64,000 nt of DNA from Nemopilema nomurai (GCA_003864495.1 ML133383.1:2191560-2255559), one strand, 5' to 3'; counted from the first letter of the stretch, positions 50,790-63,007 are shown. Program-made: numbers and translations. Notes: generated from the sequence alone by a model not told the origin.

Positions 50790-51300
50790 GTAATGTATTT
50801 TGCTATACTGTTCCGCACTGCACTTAAATATACTGTACTAGTCCGCACTGCATTATTCCGTACTGTACCATTCCACATTGCATTTTCCGCACTGTACTAT
50901 TCCGCTCTACATTTTCCATACTGTACTATTCCGCATTGCAATTTCCATACTGTACTATTCCGCATTGCAATTTCCATACTGTACTATTCCGCTCTGCATT
51001 TCCCATACTGTACTATTCCGCTCTGCATTATTCCGTACTGTACCATTCCGCATTGCAATTTCCATACTGTACTATTCCGCTCTGCACTGTACTACACTGT
51101 GCTATTCCGCTCTGCATTATTCCGTACTGTACCATTCCGCATTGCAATATCCATACTGTACTATTCCGCTCTGCACTTTACTACACTGTACTGTTTCGCA
51201 CTGCATTATTCAGTACTGTACCATTCCGCATTGCATTTTCCGTACTGTACCATTCCGCTTGCATTTTCCGTACGGTACTCTTCCGCACTGTACCGTACCG
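50790..51300. repeat. 29-30 bp minisatellite
   Basis: About 17 copies of a unit near TCCGCATTGCAATTTCCATA + CTGTACTAT lie in tandem. Variants include TCCGCTCTGCATT and TCCGTACTGTACCAT. The unit has no stop codon on the plus strand in any of the three frames, which produces three overlapping long open frames (up to 256 codons). These are products of the repeat, not genes. Confidence 0.92.
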
Positions 51301-51423
51301 ACCTTCATAACAAGGGTACACTTTTTGTCGGTACCACTTTCGGGACAAAGCCATAAACGATTTCTGATATTCTCTTGAAAATTATGTTCCCTTTCCAGCT
51401 TGATATTGCAAGATCGTGCCATC

Positions 51424-54400
51424 CTAAACATTGTTATTATCGTATGTTGATATTCCACCATTTTGATGACCAAACTCATTTTCCCCATGGCGTTTCCCCG
51501 CGTTAACCGCGTTTATCTCCACGCTATCGTTTCCGTTGCCATCCGTCCGTTTAGCGTTGCGGAGCGATCTTGCCGCCCACTGCATAGTTCTCCTCATCGC
51601 GTTAAAGTCGTCAATGGCGTTAACAACCGAGCATATAAAGCAGGATACAAAGCTCAGTCCAATAACGTTGTAAAACATATAGACAATGCCGTAGAACGCT
51701 TTGTCGCCGGAAAGATTCGGTATAAGGTCGCCAAAGCCGACCGTACTCAAGGATATGAAACAGAAGTACACACCTGCAAAGAAGATTTCACTAATTCGTA
51801 ATGGAATCAAACGTCAGCAATAATATTTTGTAAGAGCTAGTCTCATTTATTAGCTGTATGACGTCATCATTGATAAACTGTATGACGTCATCATTGATCA
51901 GCTCTGTGACGTCATCATTGATAAACTGTATGACGTCATCATTATGTAAGCACAGAAGTATAACCCAGTGTAAGATAAAGTGATACTAAAATTCAAAGTA
52001 TATCCCATGTGCAAAGGGATTATCATTTTCGGTTAATGTAAGATTTAAAAAGAGAAAATTGTTTGCTTACGAAAAGGAAAGTTAATATAAAAGTTTTATA
52101 TGCTCTATCTTAAATACCTAGCCAGTAATACTAGTTTTACACTCAAAAAATCAAACGTTCCAATTTCACACTTATGTATGCATCACTGCATAATATAGAG
52201 ATTCAGATCCTGTTTCTATAACGTTTAATGTTTTTTATTTATGTACAGCTTGATCTTCCATTTCCTGTTGATGGTCATAAATATAGAAATTTTCGCCAAA
52301 AGATGTAATTTTCATTATGTAAGCATACTATATGATGAATACATAGTAAATTGGTTATATCTGATAATATCATGAGGTGCACTTATATATTCATTTTATT
52401 AGTATTATGATAGCTAGCCATATAGCTATGATAATAAAATACTGATAGCTTACTAGAAAATACAGTTACTTAAACGAGTCTCTTTCGTTGCATCAGTAAC
52501 TGTACATACTTAATTCAAAAGTGGGCAAACTTATCTACCTTCAAAGTATGTCCAGTTGAATGGAAACGCTCCAAGAGCACCAGTGAAAATAATAATCATC
52601 ATTTCAAAAAAAGCGACAGCGACTATTTTCGTGTTTTTCAATCTCTCCACTTCAAGGCTCGATCTACGAAATAGGCTTGTGCACAGGCTTATGAGACGTT
52701 TGTTTACGTAAAGAATGCATTCTCCGAAGTGCTTCAAGAATAAAGCGTATAAGGGGATACCAATAAGTGCAGTTAGAATTGCCAGAAGTCGTCCTTTGAA
52801 TGTTATTGGCACGATGTGACCCGTACCTACGAGAGTAAAAGATAAGTTGATTTTCTGCTCAAAAACATAAAATTGGTTCTTATTACAGTCCTACGCCTAA
52901 ATAAAATGGGAACAAGTGTGGTTTCGTTTGGTAATGCTTTTTTACTAAAAGTTGGCAAAATTCAGACGAAGTAAAATGTTAACAACAATATGTTAAAGAT
53001 GTGTGCTACAGCGACCTATTGTTTACTAAAACGTTTTGTATTACCACATCAACCCTTAAGAGACTTTAACTCAATCCACTATAATTGTTGTTAGCGTGTA
53101 GAAGAACTGTCACTTGAGAGGGTAGGAGGTCATATTTCCCCTTTTCTTCAAGTAGCTTGAAAGAAGTATCACATAAAGTCAACTAGATGCCCCAAGAAAA
53201 AGTCCTTCAACTGATAATAGCATGGCATCTCTACAATAAGAGCCGATGCTGGCTATCTTCTTCAATAATTAATAAGTTTGCAGTTTGTGCGGTACTTTGT
53301 TTAATTGCTTATGTGGTGTCCAGTTTGGTGGTAAAAATAACAATGCCTGATAAGTATTTTTTGATAAATGTTTTATTAACAAACCGCACGTGCTCGCTGT
53401 TCGAATAGAAAAATAATCCCCCGTAACTTATCTATGGTGAAACAATCCTTTCATTTTCCTACCCGCAATTTCCGTTAAAATACTGGTTTTATTGAAAAAT
53501 AGCTCTTTTGTTAATAACTGTCACTAACAGCGTAACGATTGATAATTATTTGATTACTTTAGTTCTGTGTAAATGCGTCCGACAAATTGCCTGCTTGCCT
53601 AGCTGTTCATTACTGTAAATTGTGTCTAATGTCTCGGTTTGCTGTCTTGCCCCATTGCAGTGAAGCATAAGGGCTGACTAAAAAGTGATTTTTTCCTTGT
53701 AGAAGAGTCAATGGGTGTTGGCTATTAGCGGGGTGCGTTCAATAGTCAATGGGTAGTTGCCTTGTGCCAAGAAGCCACAAAAAGAATCTTAAATGTCACC
53801 AAACGAAGACGTTAAACACCGTTTGTCAGTACTTTGAAAGACACTCGCTTTTAATACAAAGTTCCTCATTAGAGTCCGAATTTATTGCAAAGCTCCCTAG
53901 TACAACTCTTTCTTTATCATTTGGTGGAGTATTTATTTCAAATGTGATGTTTCCTAATCAACCTTTATGCTTCTTTTCTTACTTGAAATAAAAGTTTATT
54001 TTATATTTCCTTCACAAAACTCTCGTTTTCCTCTTTTTCAGTTAACATACACCTACTAATGTTTTGCCTTAAACTGAGGAATTATTGCGAAAAGCCTACT
54101 TGACAGAGTTGAAAGGCCCTACCTATTAAAGCCACGCATTGAGAAACAGCAATGGCCGTTTGTCCTCAACCAGTTAGACTCATTAATGATTTCACGTTCA
54201 GAAGAAGGCCTGAGACAACGAAATCTTACTCAGTTTAAGTGAACATTTAACAAAACTTTTTGATTTGCAATTAGTGATTTCAATGCTATTCTGCTTAGGT
54301 AAACATCAAGTCAACGACGTAAAGGAATTCACCAGTTTGGGGCAAGCATGTTGGCCCTTACCTTCCAAAACAGTTGCACGTCCGTGTTGCTATCAGACTC

Positions 54401-56156
54401 GAAGGCCTTTTGAAAGTGGAAAATATTTTACAGAAATTTTCAAGCCATTGATTTGCATATATCAAAAAGAAAAGGACTGATACACCATCCTTGTGGTACT
54501 GTACATATCTCAGATACACTTTTTGCGAGGGCAGAAGTTTTAAGATACTGACTGTATTACGTTACCACCATAGATAAAGACAGTTTATAAAGATAAACTG
54601 GCCTAAAAGAAATAGGCGTCTTCACAGTAAATTTAATCAGCAGAAAACCATCAGCACAGATTTTATCGACGCTTTAATTTTTAATGACAGTTAAATTGAT
54701 CACCATTTTTAGTTGATCATCAAGGAAACCTTTCTAGTCTTTTGAATTGGTGAAGGCCTTTCATTAACCTTATGAAGTGCAGAGAAAGACAGCAAGTCTT
54801 GAACTTTAATCATAACATTTTGCAATGGAAGAAAAACACGAAAGCGAGCTGAAAAGAACTGAGTGTAGAAGACAAAGCGTACAAAACGAACGACTAAACA
54901 ATAAACAAAGGTTAAGACGTATATATGTTTTGCGGCCCAGACTAAAGCCCAGGATACGTTAGGGCCCAGGCTACGTTAGGGCCCAGGCTACGTTAGGGCC
55001 CAGGCCACGTTAGGGCCCAGGCTACGTGAGGGCCCAGGCTACGTTAGGGCCCAGGCTACGTGAGGGCCCAGGCTACGTTAGGGCCCAGGCTACGTGAGGG
55101 CCCAGGCCACGTTAGGGTTCAGACTCCAGTACTTGTTAACTTGTTAGGCCGAAACACAAGCTTGTAGATAAGACTGGTATTGTTGAAGTCGCTAAGAGAA
55201 TTTTACTAAAACAGTATAATGTTAGGCCATGAGCATGACAGGTCCCACGTGCTTTGGATAGAGTGCTCGGAAGCAAAGCCAAACTTCAAAGAGAATTGCT
55301 TACAAGGCTGCAGGCTCGCCAAGTCGCAAACAAGCTGGATATAATTCAATAATTTTGAATAGCCTGCTAACTGTTAATTGAATTGCTGATGCTCTTTTCA
55401 AAAGCAGCTGGGAAATGATAACCGTTTAGCAGTTTTTGATGCAGCTAGAACAGTTGCAGGGGCCCTCGGTACCCATGAATGGGCAAATCAACAGAGCAGA
55501 GGAGTGACATTTGTCAGGGAGAACTAGAGATGCAGAATGTAGTGGTAAAGTGCTCGAACAGTCCAGGAGCATGAAATAAAAAGCCTCATCTGAAAAGCGT
55601 CATTTATCAAAAATGCCTCCCTCGTTTCTATACCAGCAAACACTCTTAATTCATAGCAGTTATCTAATGCATTCGTTAAGTAGATCCACATAATGTTTTA
55701 GACAATTGTTTAATATTTAATTTCCTATTCTTATCTGAATTTCCTTTCTCAAAAGTCTTATGGTTATTATCTTGTCTTGAACATTCAATGAGTACCGTCT
55801 ACGAAAGATAATCAGAAGTAAAAGAAGCTGTCGAAAAGGAAAAACCCGATCCCAAAGTCATAGCTGTACCTTTGAAGTTCTAGTGACTCGCTTGTCTATT
55901 TTTCATGCTGACACATCTTTTCTCGCTCCTCAGCCTAGACTTTTCAATCCTCATTACATCACCATTTCATCATCCTCTCTCATCCTTCGTCAGCAAATTT
56001 ATTCTTAGAGTACCGGTATAAATATGATTGTATATTTAAGTTAAGTCAGTCAGAAACAAAACTACAGAATACAACAGGCAACACGTAGTCTCTCTTTCTC
56101 TCTCTTTCTCTCTCTTTCTCTCTCTTTCTCTCTCTTTCTCTCTCTTTCTCTCTCTT

Positions 56157-56187
<31 letters not shown>

Positions 56188-56219
56188 CTTTCTCCTCTCT
56201 CTTTCTCTCTCTCTTTCTT

Positions 56220-56262
<43 letters not shown>

Positions 56263-58927
56263 TGAAGGCATAAAGAACTTTGGCAACGGATTGTTCATAG
56301 GTTGAGCAACGCAGTCGGTAGAAACCCATCACAACACGGTTCTACAAAGTGACCAACCCAATTCGAAATCAACTTAAGGGAGTCTCTACGCCTTCTTATT
56401 GATCTCGTAGAAAGTGCGGAATCAGAAACTAGAACTGACTTCGTGTTAGAATAAGCGCTAGTTGCATTGGATTAAACAACTTCAGCGTGGTTTTTTTGGA
56501 AATAAGTTATTGATACTTAAAATGGCCCATATTTAGCTTCTTATCCAGACAAAACATGGCTAAAAGGATTTATTATCCAGAAAAGTTCGTGAAAGCAGAT
56601 GCAATATCATATCCATAACTAACTGGATGTTTTCTGTTTCTTTTGATTTTTTTTCAAATAGTCAAGAAAGGCTCTTAAGCTCTTCTCTATTTGACAAACC
56701 TAGTTCATCTGAATTTTGGTATTCTTTGTCGATTTCAAACCTTATTTCTCAATAAAGGATTTTTTAGGAAGATGTAAATGTTGTGTAAAACGATTAGGAT
56801 TCGCATGATGCATTCAATCAGTTGCAAAGGATGACGGATGAAAAATTTGTTTCCTCTTATGCCCTAATTTTAATCTTCTAAAATCAAATAAGCCCTGTCC
56901 ACACTACACAAACTGACCCAGGTTCGCCCCAGGTTTTAGCCAACCCAGGTAACCTGGGCTCGCCCCGGCTTTGTGTCCACATTACAAAACATAAAAATCA
57001 AGTGTGGACAAAACAGGGTTCGCCCTAGGTTAAATTTAACCTGGAGCGAACCTCGGTTAGTTTGTGTAGTGTGGACAGGGCTTTTTTTTCTTAGCAGCAT
57101 TCTGTGCTCAATATGTCTTTTAAGATTTTCCAGAAAAAGTCACTAATGACATTAAATTCATGTACACTTGCATTTATGCAAATCTAGGGATGGCAAGCAG
57201 TTTTCTCAAATTTGCAGGGCGTTTTCAAAGCACACAAAAAAATTGCGATCAAACTTTTTCTCCACGTAAAAAAAAAGGATTTCAAGGAGGAGACTTCAAA
57301 GACAAATTATCGCGCATATGGTGGTCTTTGGCAATAGGCTTGTGCACGTATTAGGCCGAAGGTATTCGACCAGAAATATAATGCCTATAAGGAAACACCT
57401 TATCCATTATTTACGTGGATTTGCTCCTCCACAAGGGTGTCAGTGTGTTATGGACTCGTCTGAGGAAAATGTAAACAATGTTTTTCATCTTTATTTCTCC
57501 TTTTTTCTTTTCTCGATCTTTTGATACGGTAATAGCTACTGACCTTCTATGCCGTAACCCCTCAGCCCCCCCCCCCCCACTTCCAAGCGAAAACAATGTT
57601 GGTAACAAAGTATGGCTTAAAGTCAACCTGGACAAAGTTGGGTGCCACGATGACACTAAGAAAAAGCAGCAATTATATTCATCATTTGCAAAATCTTCCT
57701 ATCTTTTATTTTTGCTTGTCTATTTCAATTGTATTTCTTTGTTAATAAGAACGTAGTGATAAATCAAACGAGATATCAGGATTTCAAAGGTGATATTTGC
57801 AGAAATCAGCTTTAAATTGTTGAAGGAGAATTCTTGATCCTGAATGAAACACGTTAATGATATTAGTCGCTACGTTTCAATAGTAAACCAATCAACCTTC
57901 TGGCAGAATCGAAGCATTCTGCAGTCGTGTCAGAAAACGACCTGTTAAATGGTCAAAACATTCGTTTTTCAGACTTGGACAATGAAATGTAAAATACTTG
58001 TTAACTGCTTTTCTTTGAAATCATTGAACAAGCTTTTTAGCCATACCATTCGTTTGTGCATGCAGAGGTTGTGTGATTTTACGATGAAAAGCTTATCTTC
58101 GTTAGAATACCTTCCAGTTGGTAGCAGCGTTTGATACCGAAATTTTTCTTCTGCATTGACGAGAGTAAGAAACTTAGGTCAAGGCGAGTGTTTTTAACAC
58201 AAAGCAAAAGAGTATTTAGGAGATTTGAAACTAAAAAAGTTCGGTTTTTGGAGGCCCAAAGCCGGTAAAAAGCAAACTTTAACTTTTCTCGCTCTTACGA
58301 TAGCATCTCGATGTGAATTCTCTCCTTTCCAAAAACACAAAACAGCTATATTCTATGAGAAATTGAAATATGGCCTTGAAACACCAGTTGTTCTGCATAA
58401 AAACTGAGCATTAGAGCTGTGTTTGATTTCGAGCCGACTTTTTTATGAATCGTGTCTCCAAATGAACAAGCTAAACATTTATGATGCCTATTTCCCCGGT
58501 GGACGACTGTTTTTTTCAACAACCCTTGCTGTTTATAAAGCAAGCTATGATAAAGTATCTTACCGACTGTGGTGAAGAGAATTGTCACAAACCAAAATGC
58601 TTTCGAGAAACTCTTCCACGAGTCGGACATATAAACATTCCTGTCGGCATTGGCTGCATTTAGGATGCTTCGAATAAGTTCCATTGATTCCTTGGCAGTG
58701 CTATTAAGACGCGTTGACAAGTTGGCTGCAATACTTTTCAGGTTGGGCATCTCTTGCTTCGCCTCCACGTACTCTATTTTCTGGAATATATACGCACAAA
58801 TGACGATATAAACATGCAAAACGAGAAGCAATATCAGCGTCTTTCTTCCGTCGTGCGTGTTTACTGGCGAATTGGTGCTGTCTCTCCCATCAATGTCGCG
58901 TTTTCGTTTTCTCCAGAATAACAACAT
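51424..58927 (-). CDS. Two-pore-domain (K2P/KCNK) potassium channel
   Basis: Three minus-strand exons, 58927-58564, 52826-52539 and 51773-51424, join by GT-AG introns, both in phase 1, to give 333 aa. Order: basic N-terminus; M1 at about 30-48; cap loop with N-glycosylation sites NLS (69) and NST (75); first pore helix with FWFVTILFTTVG then TGHIVP (filter at 119-124); M2 LLAILTALIGIPLYALF (from about 136); M3 KIVAVAFFEMMIIIFTGALG; second pore YFCFISLSTVGFGDLIP (filter TVGFG 228-232); M4 FYGIVYMFYNVIGLSFVSCF; and a hydrophilic C-tail rich in Asn and Gly. This is the full K2P plan: a background K+ channel that works as a dimer in the plasma membrane. The subfamily cannot be fixed by eye. The first ATG after an upstream stop was chosen as start. 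The first filter reads Gly-Thr-Gly instead of Gly-Tyr-Gly; see findings. Confidence 0.93.
51774..52538 (-). other. K2P intron 2 with CRE array
   Basis: The intron separates M3 from the second pore helix. The acceptor is TCTTCTTTGCAG. An alternative upstream AG (GAATTAG) would put exon 3 in the wrong frame. It carries the TGACGTCA array at 51853-51945. Confidence 0.8.
51853..51945. repeat. Four 24-bp repeats each with a TGACGTCA palindrome
   Basis: The unit is close to CTGTATGACGTCATCATTGA + TAAA. The perfect cAMP-response-element palindrome TGACGTCA occurs at 51859, 51883, 51907 and 51931, spaced exactly 24 bp apart. Confidence 0.9.
54944..55120. repeat. 17-bp minisatellite GTTAGGGCCCAGGCTAC
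   Basis: About ten head-to-tail copies of TTAGGGCCCAGGCTACG lie here, with variants TGAGGGCCC and GGCCACG. One copy of the same unit, with a similar right flank, is at 26116-26135. Confidence 0.92.
56090..56262. repeat. (CTCTCTTT)n microsatellite
   Basis: Long CT-rich tract dominated by TCTCTCTTTC units. On the opposite strand it gives spurious Arg/Glu/Lys-rich open frames. Confidence 0.95.
56890..57082. mobile_element. MITE with about 50-bp terminal inverted repeats
   Basis: The ends AAGCCCTGTCCACACTACAC and its complement are perfect for about 25 bp and continue with few mismatches to about 50 bp through CAGGTTCGC(C/T)CCAGGTT. The whole element is about 193 bp with no coding capacity, so it is a non-autonomous DNA transposon. 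Target-site duplication is unclear because the flanks are A/T runs. Confidence 0.75.
57580..57648. repeat. Interspersed repeat B, copy 2
   Basis: Partner of 27525-27592, here preceded by a poly-C run, in K2P intron 1. Confidence 0.5.
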
Positions 58928-61900
58928 TTCAACTGCTGCCGATGATTGAGCACACCAAGAACCAAGCCTTCCAGACGACTTCCAATATGACAAAGTATGC
59001 CTGAATGATGAATCGGCGGTGTTTATTGCGAATTAAGCCGATCGTTCTAACGTTATCGCCCTGTATTCAAGTATTAAATCAGTACCTCCTTCATACAGTT
59101 CAGCATTGTGAGGATTCCCCAGTCAACAAAGTCGCCGCCTTGTCAGTAAAAGGAGATTCCCCGGCCACCAAAGACTGTAAATTTATCTCTGTTTATAATA
59201 TCGCATGCATATCCTCAAACAGGTGATTCGACGCCATTATGCCGGTATCTGTTCACATTTTTCTATTCTGGTAGCATTAAGAGTCGTGGCTTTATTCCTC
59301 AGTTGTGCTGCTCATGTCTCTAACATCCAGCGCAATGGACACAAGGCAGTGTAATTTTACTTTGAGTTTCTCATAAGCCCCCCTCACCCTTTAAAATTCC
59401 CCCTCTCAAATAAGCACCCCCCCCCCCGAGCTTTTAAGTTATATAGATTTTATGTGACCCATGCAGATTTATGCAGGGGGTATTTATTTAACCAACATTC
59501 CTGCGGATGCCGCCTTCAAGTTGCTTCTTAAAAATGATGGAATTATGCATATCCAACCCTTCACATTAATCTCCTACATAGTCAAAAGCTTAATTTAAAC
59601 TCCTTTATCAGCAGATTTGGCCAATCATATTTAGCATACGAGAATGTAATTAACTAGCTTTGAGGGGACATTGCAGTTGTGAACTTGAGCTATGTTTGAA
59701 AACATTTCATAGACATAACATGTTGACACATAACGCCGAAATCTGTTGACAAAAAAATATAAGTTATAGGTCATGAATAATAGATGTTAAAAATGTAGTT
59801 GAATAGCATGATAAAGAAGTAATTAAAGTCAGTCTGCAGAAAATGATTTTTTATTGACATTTTAGTTGAGTGAAGAGAAGGAAGAGAGACAGAAAGAAAG
59901 AGAGAGAGAAAAAAATAAAGGGAGAAAGATAGAAAAGGGAGATGAAAGGAAAGAGAAGAAGAAAGAATGAACGAAATAGAGAAAAAGAAACATGAAAAAA
60001 GAGAATTTTGAAGATAGAAAAAAGGAAGGAAAGACGAAGAGAAAGAATGGAGAAAAGGATATCGCTATGTTTTGCTTGCGGGAATCAATGACAGCAGAAT
60101 GAATTAAAAGGGGCGCTGATATCAATTAGTTAAAGCGAAATAAAAACAAGCGCAAGGAGAATGGAAAACTTAGTTGCTTATAAAGGATTATGCAGGGGAG
60201 ATTCAATGAAACGCCTAGATGCAGATCTGTATAAGAAGAAGAGTGGTTATACAATTTTACAAAAGCCTTATATAAAAATCCTGCTTTGGTTACGGAAATC
60301 TTTGCAAATGTTATCAAAACTGCCTTGAATGAAGACTGACACAGTTATTGGACATCACCACTGCGTTATCTTTTGATTTTAGGCCAGTTCACTGATGTCG
60401 TCAATAGAGGAATCTTTCCATATTGATCTACCGCAGATGGTGATGTCCTGAGAGATAACAACGTTTAGATTAAATGAAATGACAATTAAGATCGCAGCTG
60501 TTTTGGAAATGCAACATTTTCTGTCTCTAAGGCGTTTAATGATCGCGTAACAATTTAAATACTTTTTGTCACGTGTTGTAACATGCAGTATCTGCGAAGC
60601 AGCTTCTCTAACTATTGTCAATTTCGCGCAAACAATCAATTTCCAATCTCGAGATCTTTGACGAATCTTAAAGCAGTTTTCTCATTCTAAAGAAGATATA
60701 GCTTTCCTTATTAATTTAATGCATACTGTTTTCAAGAAGCTTAGCGTGTCTGTGCATAGGATACGTGAGAAGCTAGACACGACAATTCTTTCAGCTAAGG
60801 CGTTGTTTGAAATGTTATTGCTTCTTGCTAGCAAACAAACTTCTGACGAACACTTTGCATTATGAATAAAGAAGGCGGCTTCATAGCATAAGGTGATGTT
60901 TTCTACATGTTTTGAAAACTTAGTCTTTCAAGCATTATCAAGGCCTGCTCCACATTGAAGCATCGCCTAATAGGTAGGAAAACCTAACAGCGGATTAACT
61001 AATTTTAATGAAGTTCAATGACAGCTTCTTTGACATCGATGACTGTTTTGTTTAATGAGTTATTCCTGCAGATGCATTATCAACCAAAGGGTGTCACCCA
61101 TCAGTCTGGAGAATATAGGAATTTTGCTCCTGGCGATCTAAGACTCCATGGTCGAGAAGAGACTTCGATTCTTTTAAATTGAAAGTTGCATCATTGGATG
61201 ATTTCTATAGTAATATAACATGGCTATTTTAGTTGAAATATTTTAATACTCTTAGGAAATGAATGCTGTAGAGTATGGTTAAAAGCACTGTACCCGTAAG
61301 ATTTTACTAAATTGGAGCCTCTTTGAATATCCACTATAATATCTTGCTTGGATTCGTTCAATATACGAGATTACTTCGGAATATGAGAAAAGATGGAGCA
61401 TAACTTTGATTTCTAGCTTGCTTTCCCAGTATTTTGTTAAGTAGCCACATTTTCTGAAAAAACAAGGAATACATTTTGAGGTGATTGAATTCAATTTATC
61501 TTTAGTTCATCGCTGCAGACTTCCGTGACCAGTGACTTAGAACTCTGAAGCTAACACCCCAGGACTCTATTGAAAACCCACGAAGCCGTATTCTTTCCCC
61601 ATCCCTATCAATCATTATCAAAGAGTACACTCATTCATAAGTTTTAAGCAGAGCACATTGCTCGTTAAACAAACACATCTTTGTGAAAAACACTCTCGAG
61701 AATTTCATCCTTTCTTTAAAGAATTTCGCTAAAATTCTTAGCAGCCCGATTGTGTACTGTAATCTCTGCCTGATCGTATCTTGTGCTTAGCAGGTCACTT
61801 ATAAACATCTATTTGCAAAGCTTTGAGGTACCATTGATCTCAACGGAGCCTTTCTGCATCTACCCACAGAAGCCGTAAATAGCTTTTGAATCAGTCTGAT

Positions 61901-62771
61901 ACCTGTTGTGATAATTTGATTTCAGGAAAACTGAATCACAAGGCAGATATTTGTTAATCCAAGCAGGTTCAGCCGTTTGAACCAAAAGCATCGGCTTAGT
62001 GTAAGCTGAATCTGGTTTTAGTAAGAAGTAGATCATTTAATAAACAAGAAGTAGACATGTTAGGTGTTCCTGCTTGATAACACAACTTAGCCAGCACTCC
62101 TACATTGGGGATTACACCAAGTTTGAATCTGCGGGTACCTGCGGGTACCTGCGTGTACACCCAGGGTACTGCGTGTAGAAATTTGAAAAAGAGTGCAATC
62201 TGTTTGAATTGCTACCAAAGTCCGATTTCCTTCAACACTTCTTTAATAATAACCTTGAGTAGGATTTGTAGTGCTACCTTTAATAGGACGTAATTTGCTC
62301 GACTTTGATATAAGCATGCAATTTTTTCAGTAACGGAATGTTCCGTCTTATTTCCATAGCAAAGCACTGCTAATAAGTAACGGATTCAGAGAATTCAAAG
62401 CTAGACTTTTCAACAACGCAAGCATTTGACAAGGTTGCGAAAGGTTTGAAGACGACCCATTAGCAGCATGGGAGTTTATGACAATGGCGATGAAATTGGA
62501 AGGCTATATTTATATATCAAGATTGATCAATCAAGTTTAATCGATAATTTACAAGAGTCAAAGCAATCATTATTCGTTTCTAAGTGTTTTGAAGAAAGGA
62601 GGAAGTTAGAAAGAAATCGACTTTCTTACCCTAAAAGTCCCCTATCAAGTCACTCTCCTCTCCTCTCTTGAGCCGGAAAGAGGCTAAGCGAAAGGGAGGT
62701 GAAATGGCCTACGAATCTCGTGGACTTGCTGCCCAAAAATGCTTTCAAAAACGTAGAAAAATGACTCTGTT
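58928..62771. other. Spacer between K2P and TRMT10A-like gene
   Basis: Both genes point away from this 3.8-kb stretch, so it should hold both promoters. Visible structure: a CCCC-rich patch (59375-59430) and a purine-rich tract (59874-60055). An open frame at 62468-62671 just upstream of the TRMT10A-like start has no recognisable content. Confidence 0.5.
59874..60055. repeat. Polypurine tract
   Basis: About 180 bases are nearly all A and G on the plus strand (GAAAGAGAGAGAG-like, irregular). Confidence 0.85.
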
Positions 62772-63007
62772 ATGAAAATGAGCGAAACATCAAATTTGCA
62801 GATTGATGAAAATGGATCTGTGGAAAAAATGGCTGCTCCGAATGACTGTGATGTTGAAGATGGAGGAGGCAGTGAAGGTGAAGAGAACCGACCCACCAAC
62901 TCCGGTGATGAAATTGACGCTGGCGAAGTGACAGAGAAGTTATCAAAAAACAAAATAAAGAAGTTGCGAAAGCTTCAGAAATGGGAAGAGAACAAAAGTT
63001 TGAAAAG
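62772..63007 (+). CDS. TRMT10A: First coding exon of a TRMT10A-like tRNA methyltransferase
   Basis: The exon encodes 78 residues plus two bases, beginning MKMSETSNLQ. It is acidic and poorly conserved at first, then has EKLSKNKIKKLRKLQKWEEN followed by KSLKR. This resembles the basic stretch before the catalytic SPOUT domain in TRMT10A (human ISKRQMKKLIKQ...WEEQRELRK). The donor is AAAAG|GTTTGG, an imperfect site. The ATG at 62778 (codon 3) is an alternative start. TRMT10A methylates guanosine 9 of tRNAs using S-adenosylmethionine; the catalytic part would lie to the right of the window. The call rests on one short motif, so another protein with a basic KWEE segment cannot be excluded. Confidence 0.55.

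Larger units (their letters stand above)
48352..51423. other. Convergent spacer between TMX2 and the K2P channel
   Basis: The 3' ends of both genes face this 3-kb stretch. It holds a 70-75 bp tandem duplication (48847-48991), a possible 29-codon small ORF (50204-50293) and a large 29-30 bp minisatellite (50790-51300). No clear polyadenylation signal for the K2P gene was found before the minisatellite, so its 3' UTR may enter it. Confidence 0.55.
52827..58563 (-). other. K2P intron 1, about 5.7 kb
   Basis: The intron splits the first pore filter. It contains a 17-bp minisatellite (54944-55120), a CT microsatellite (56090-56262), a long-TIR element (56890-57082) and repeat B copy 2 (57580-57648). 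No other coding content is supported. Confidence 0.8.

Noticed and set aside
50586..51378. Long open frames of 256, 166 and 124 codons on the plus strand
   Set aside because: They are generated by the 29-30 bp minisatellite, which has no stop codon on that strand. There is no homology, no splice structure and three overlapping frames.
51774..51810. K2P exon 3 starting at the upstream acceptor GAATTAG
   Set aside because: It would be out of phase with exon 2. The TTTGCAG acceptor at 51774 keeps the frame and gives the expected YFEGVYFCF join.
56036..56332. Arg/Glu/Lys-rich open frames on the minus strand
   Set aside because: Pure product of the CT microsatellite.
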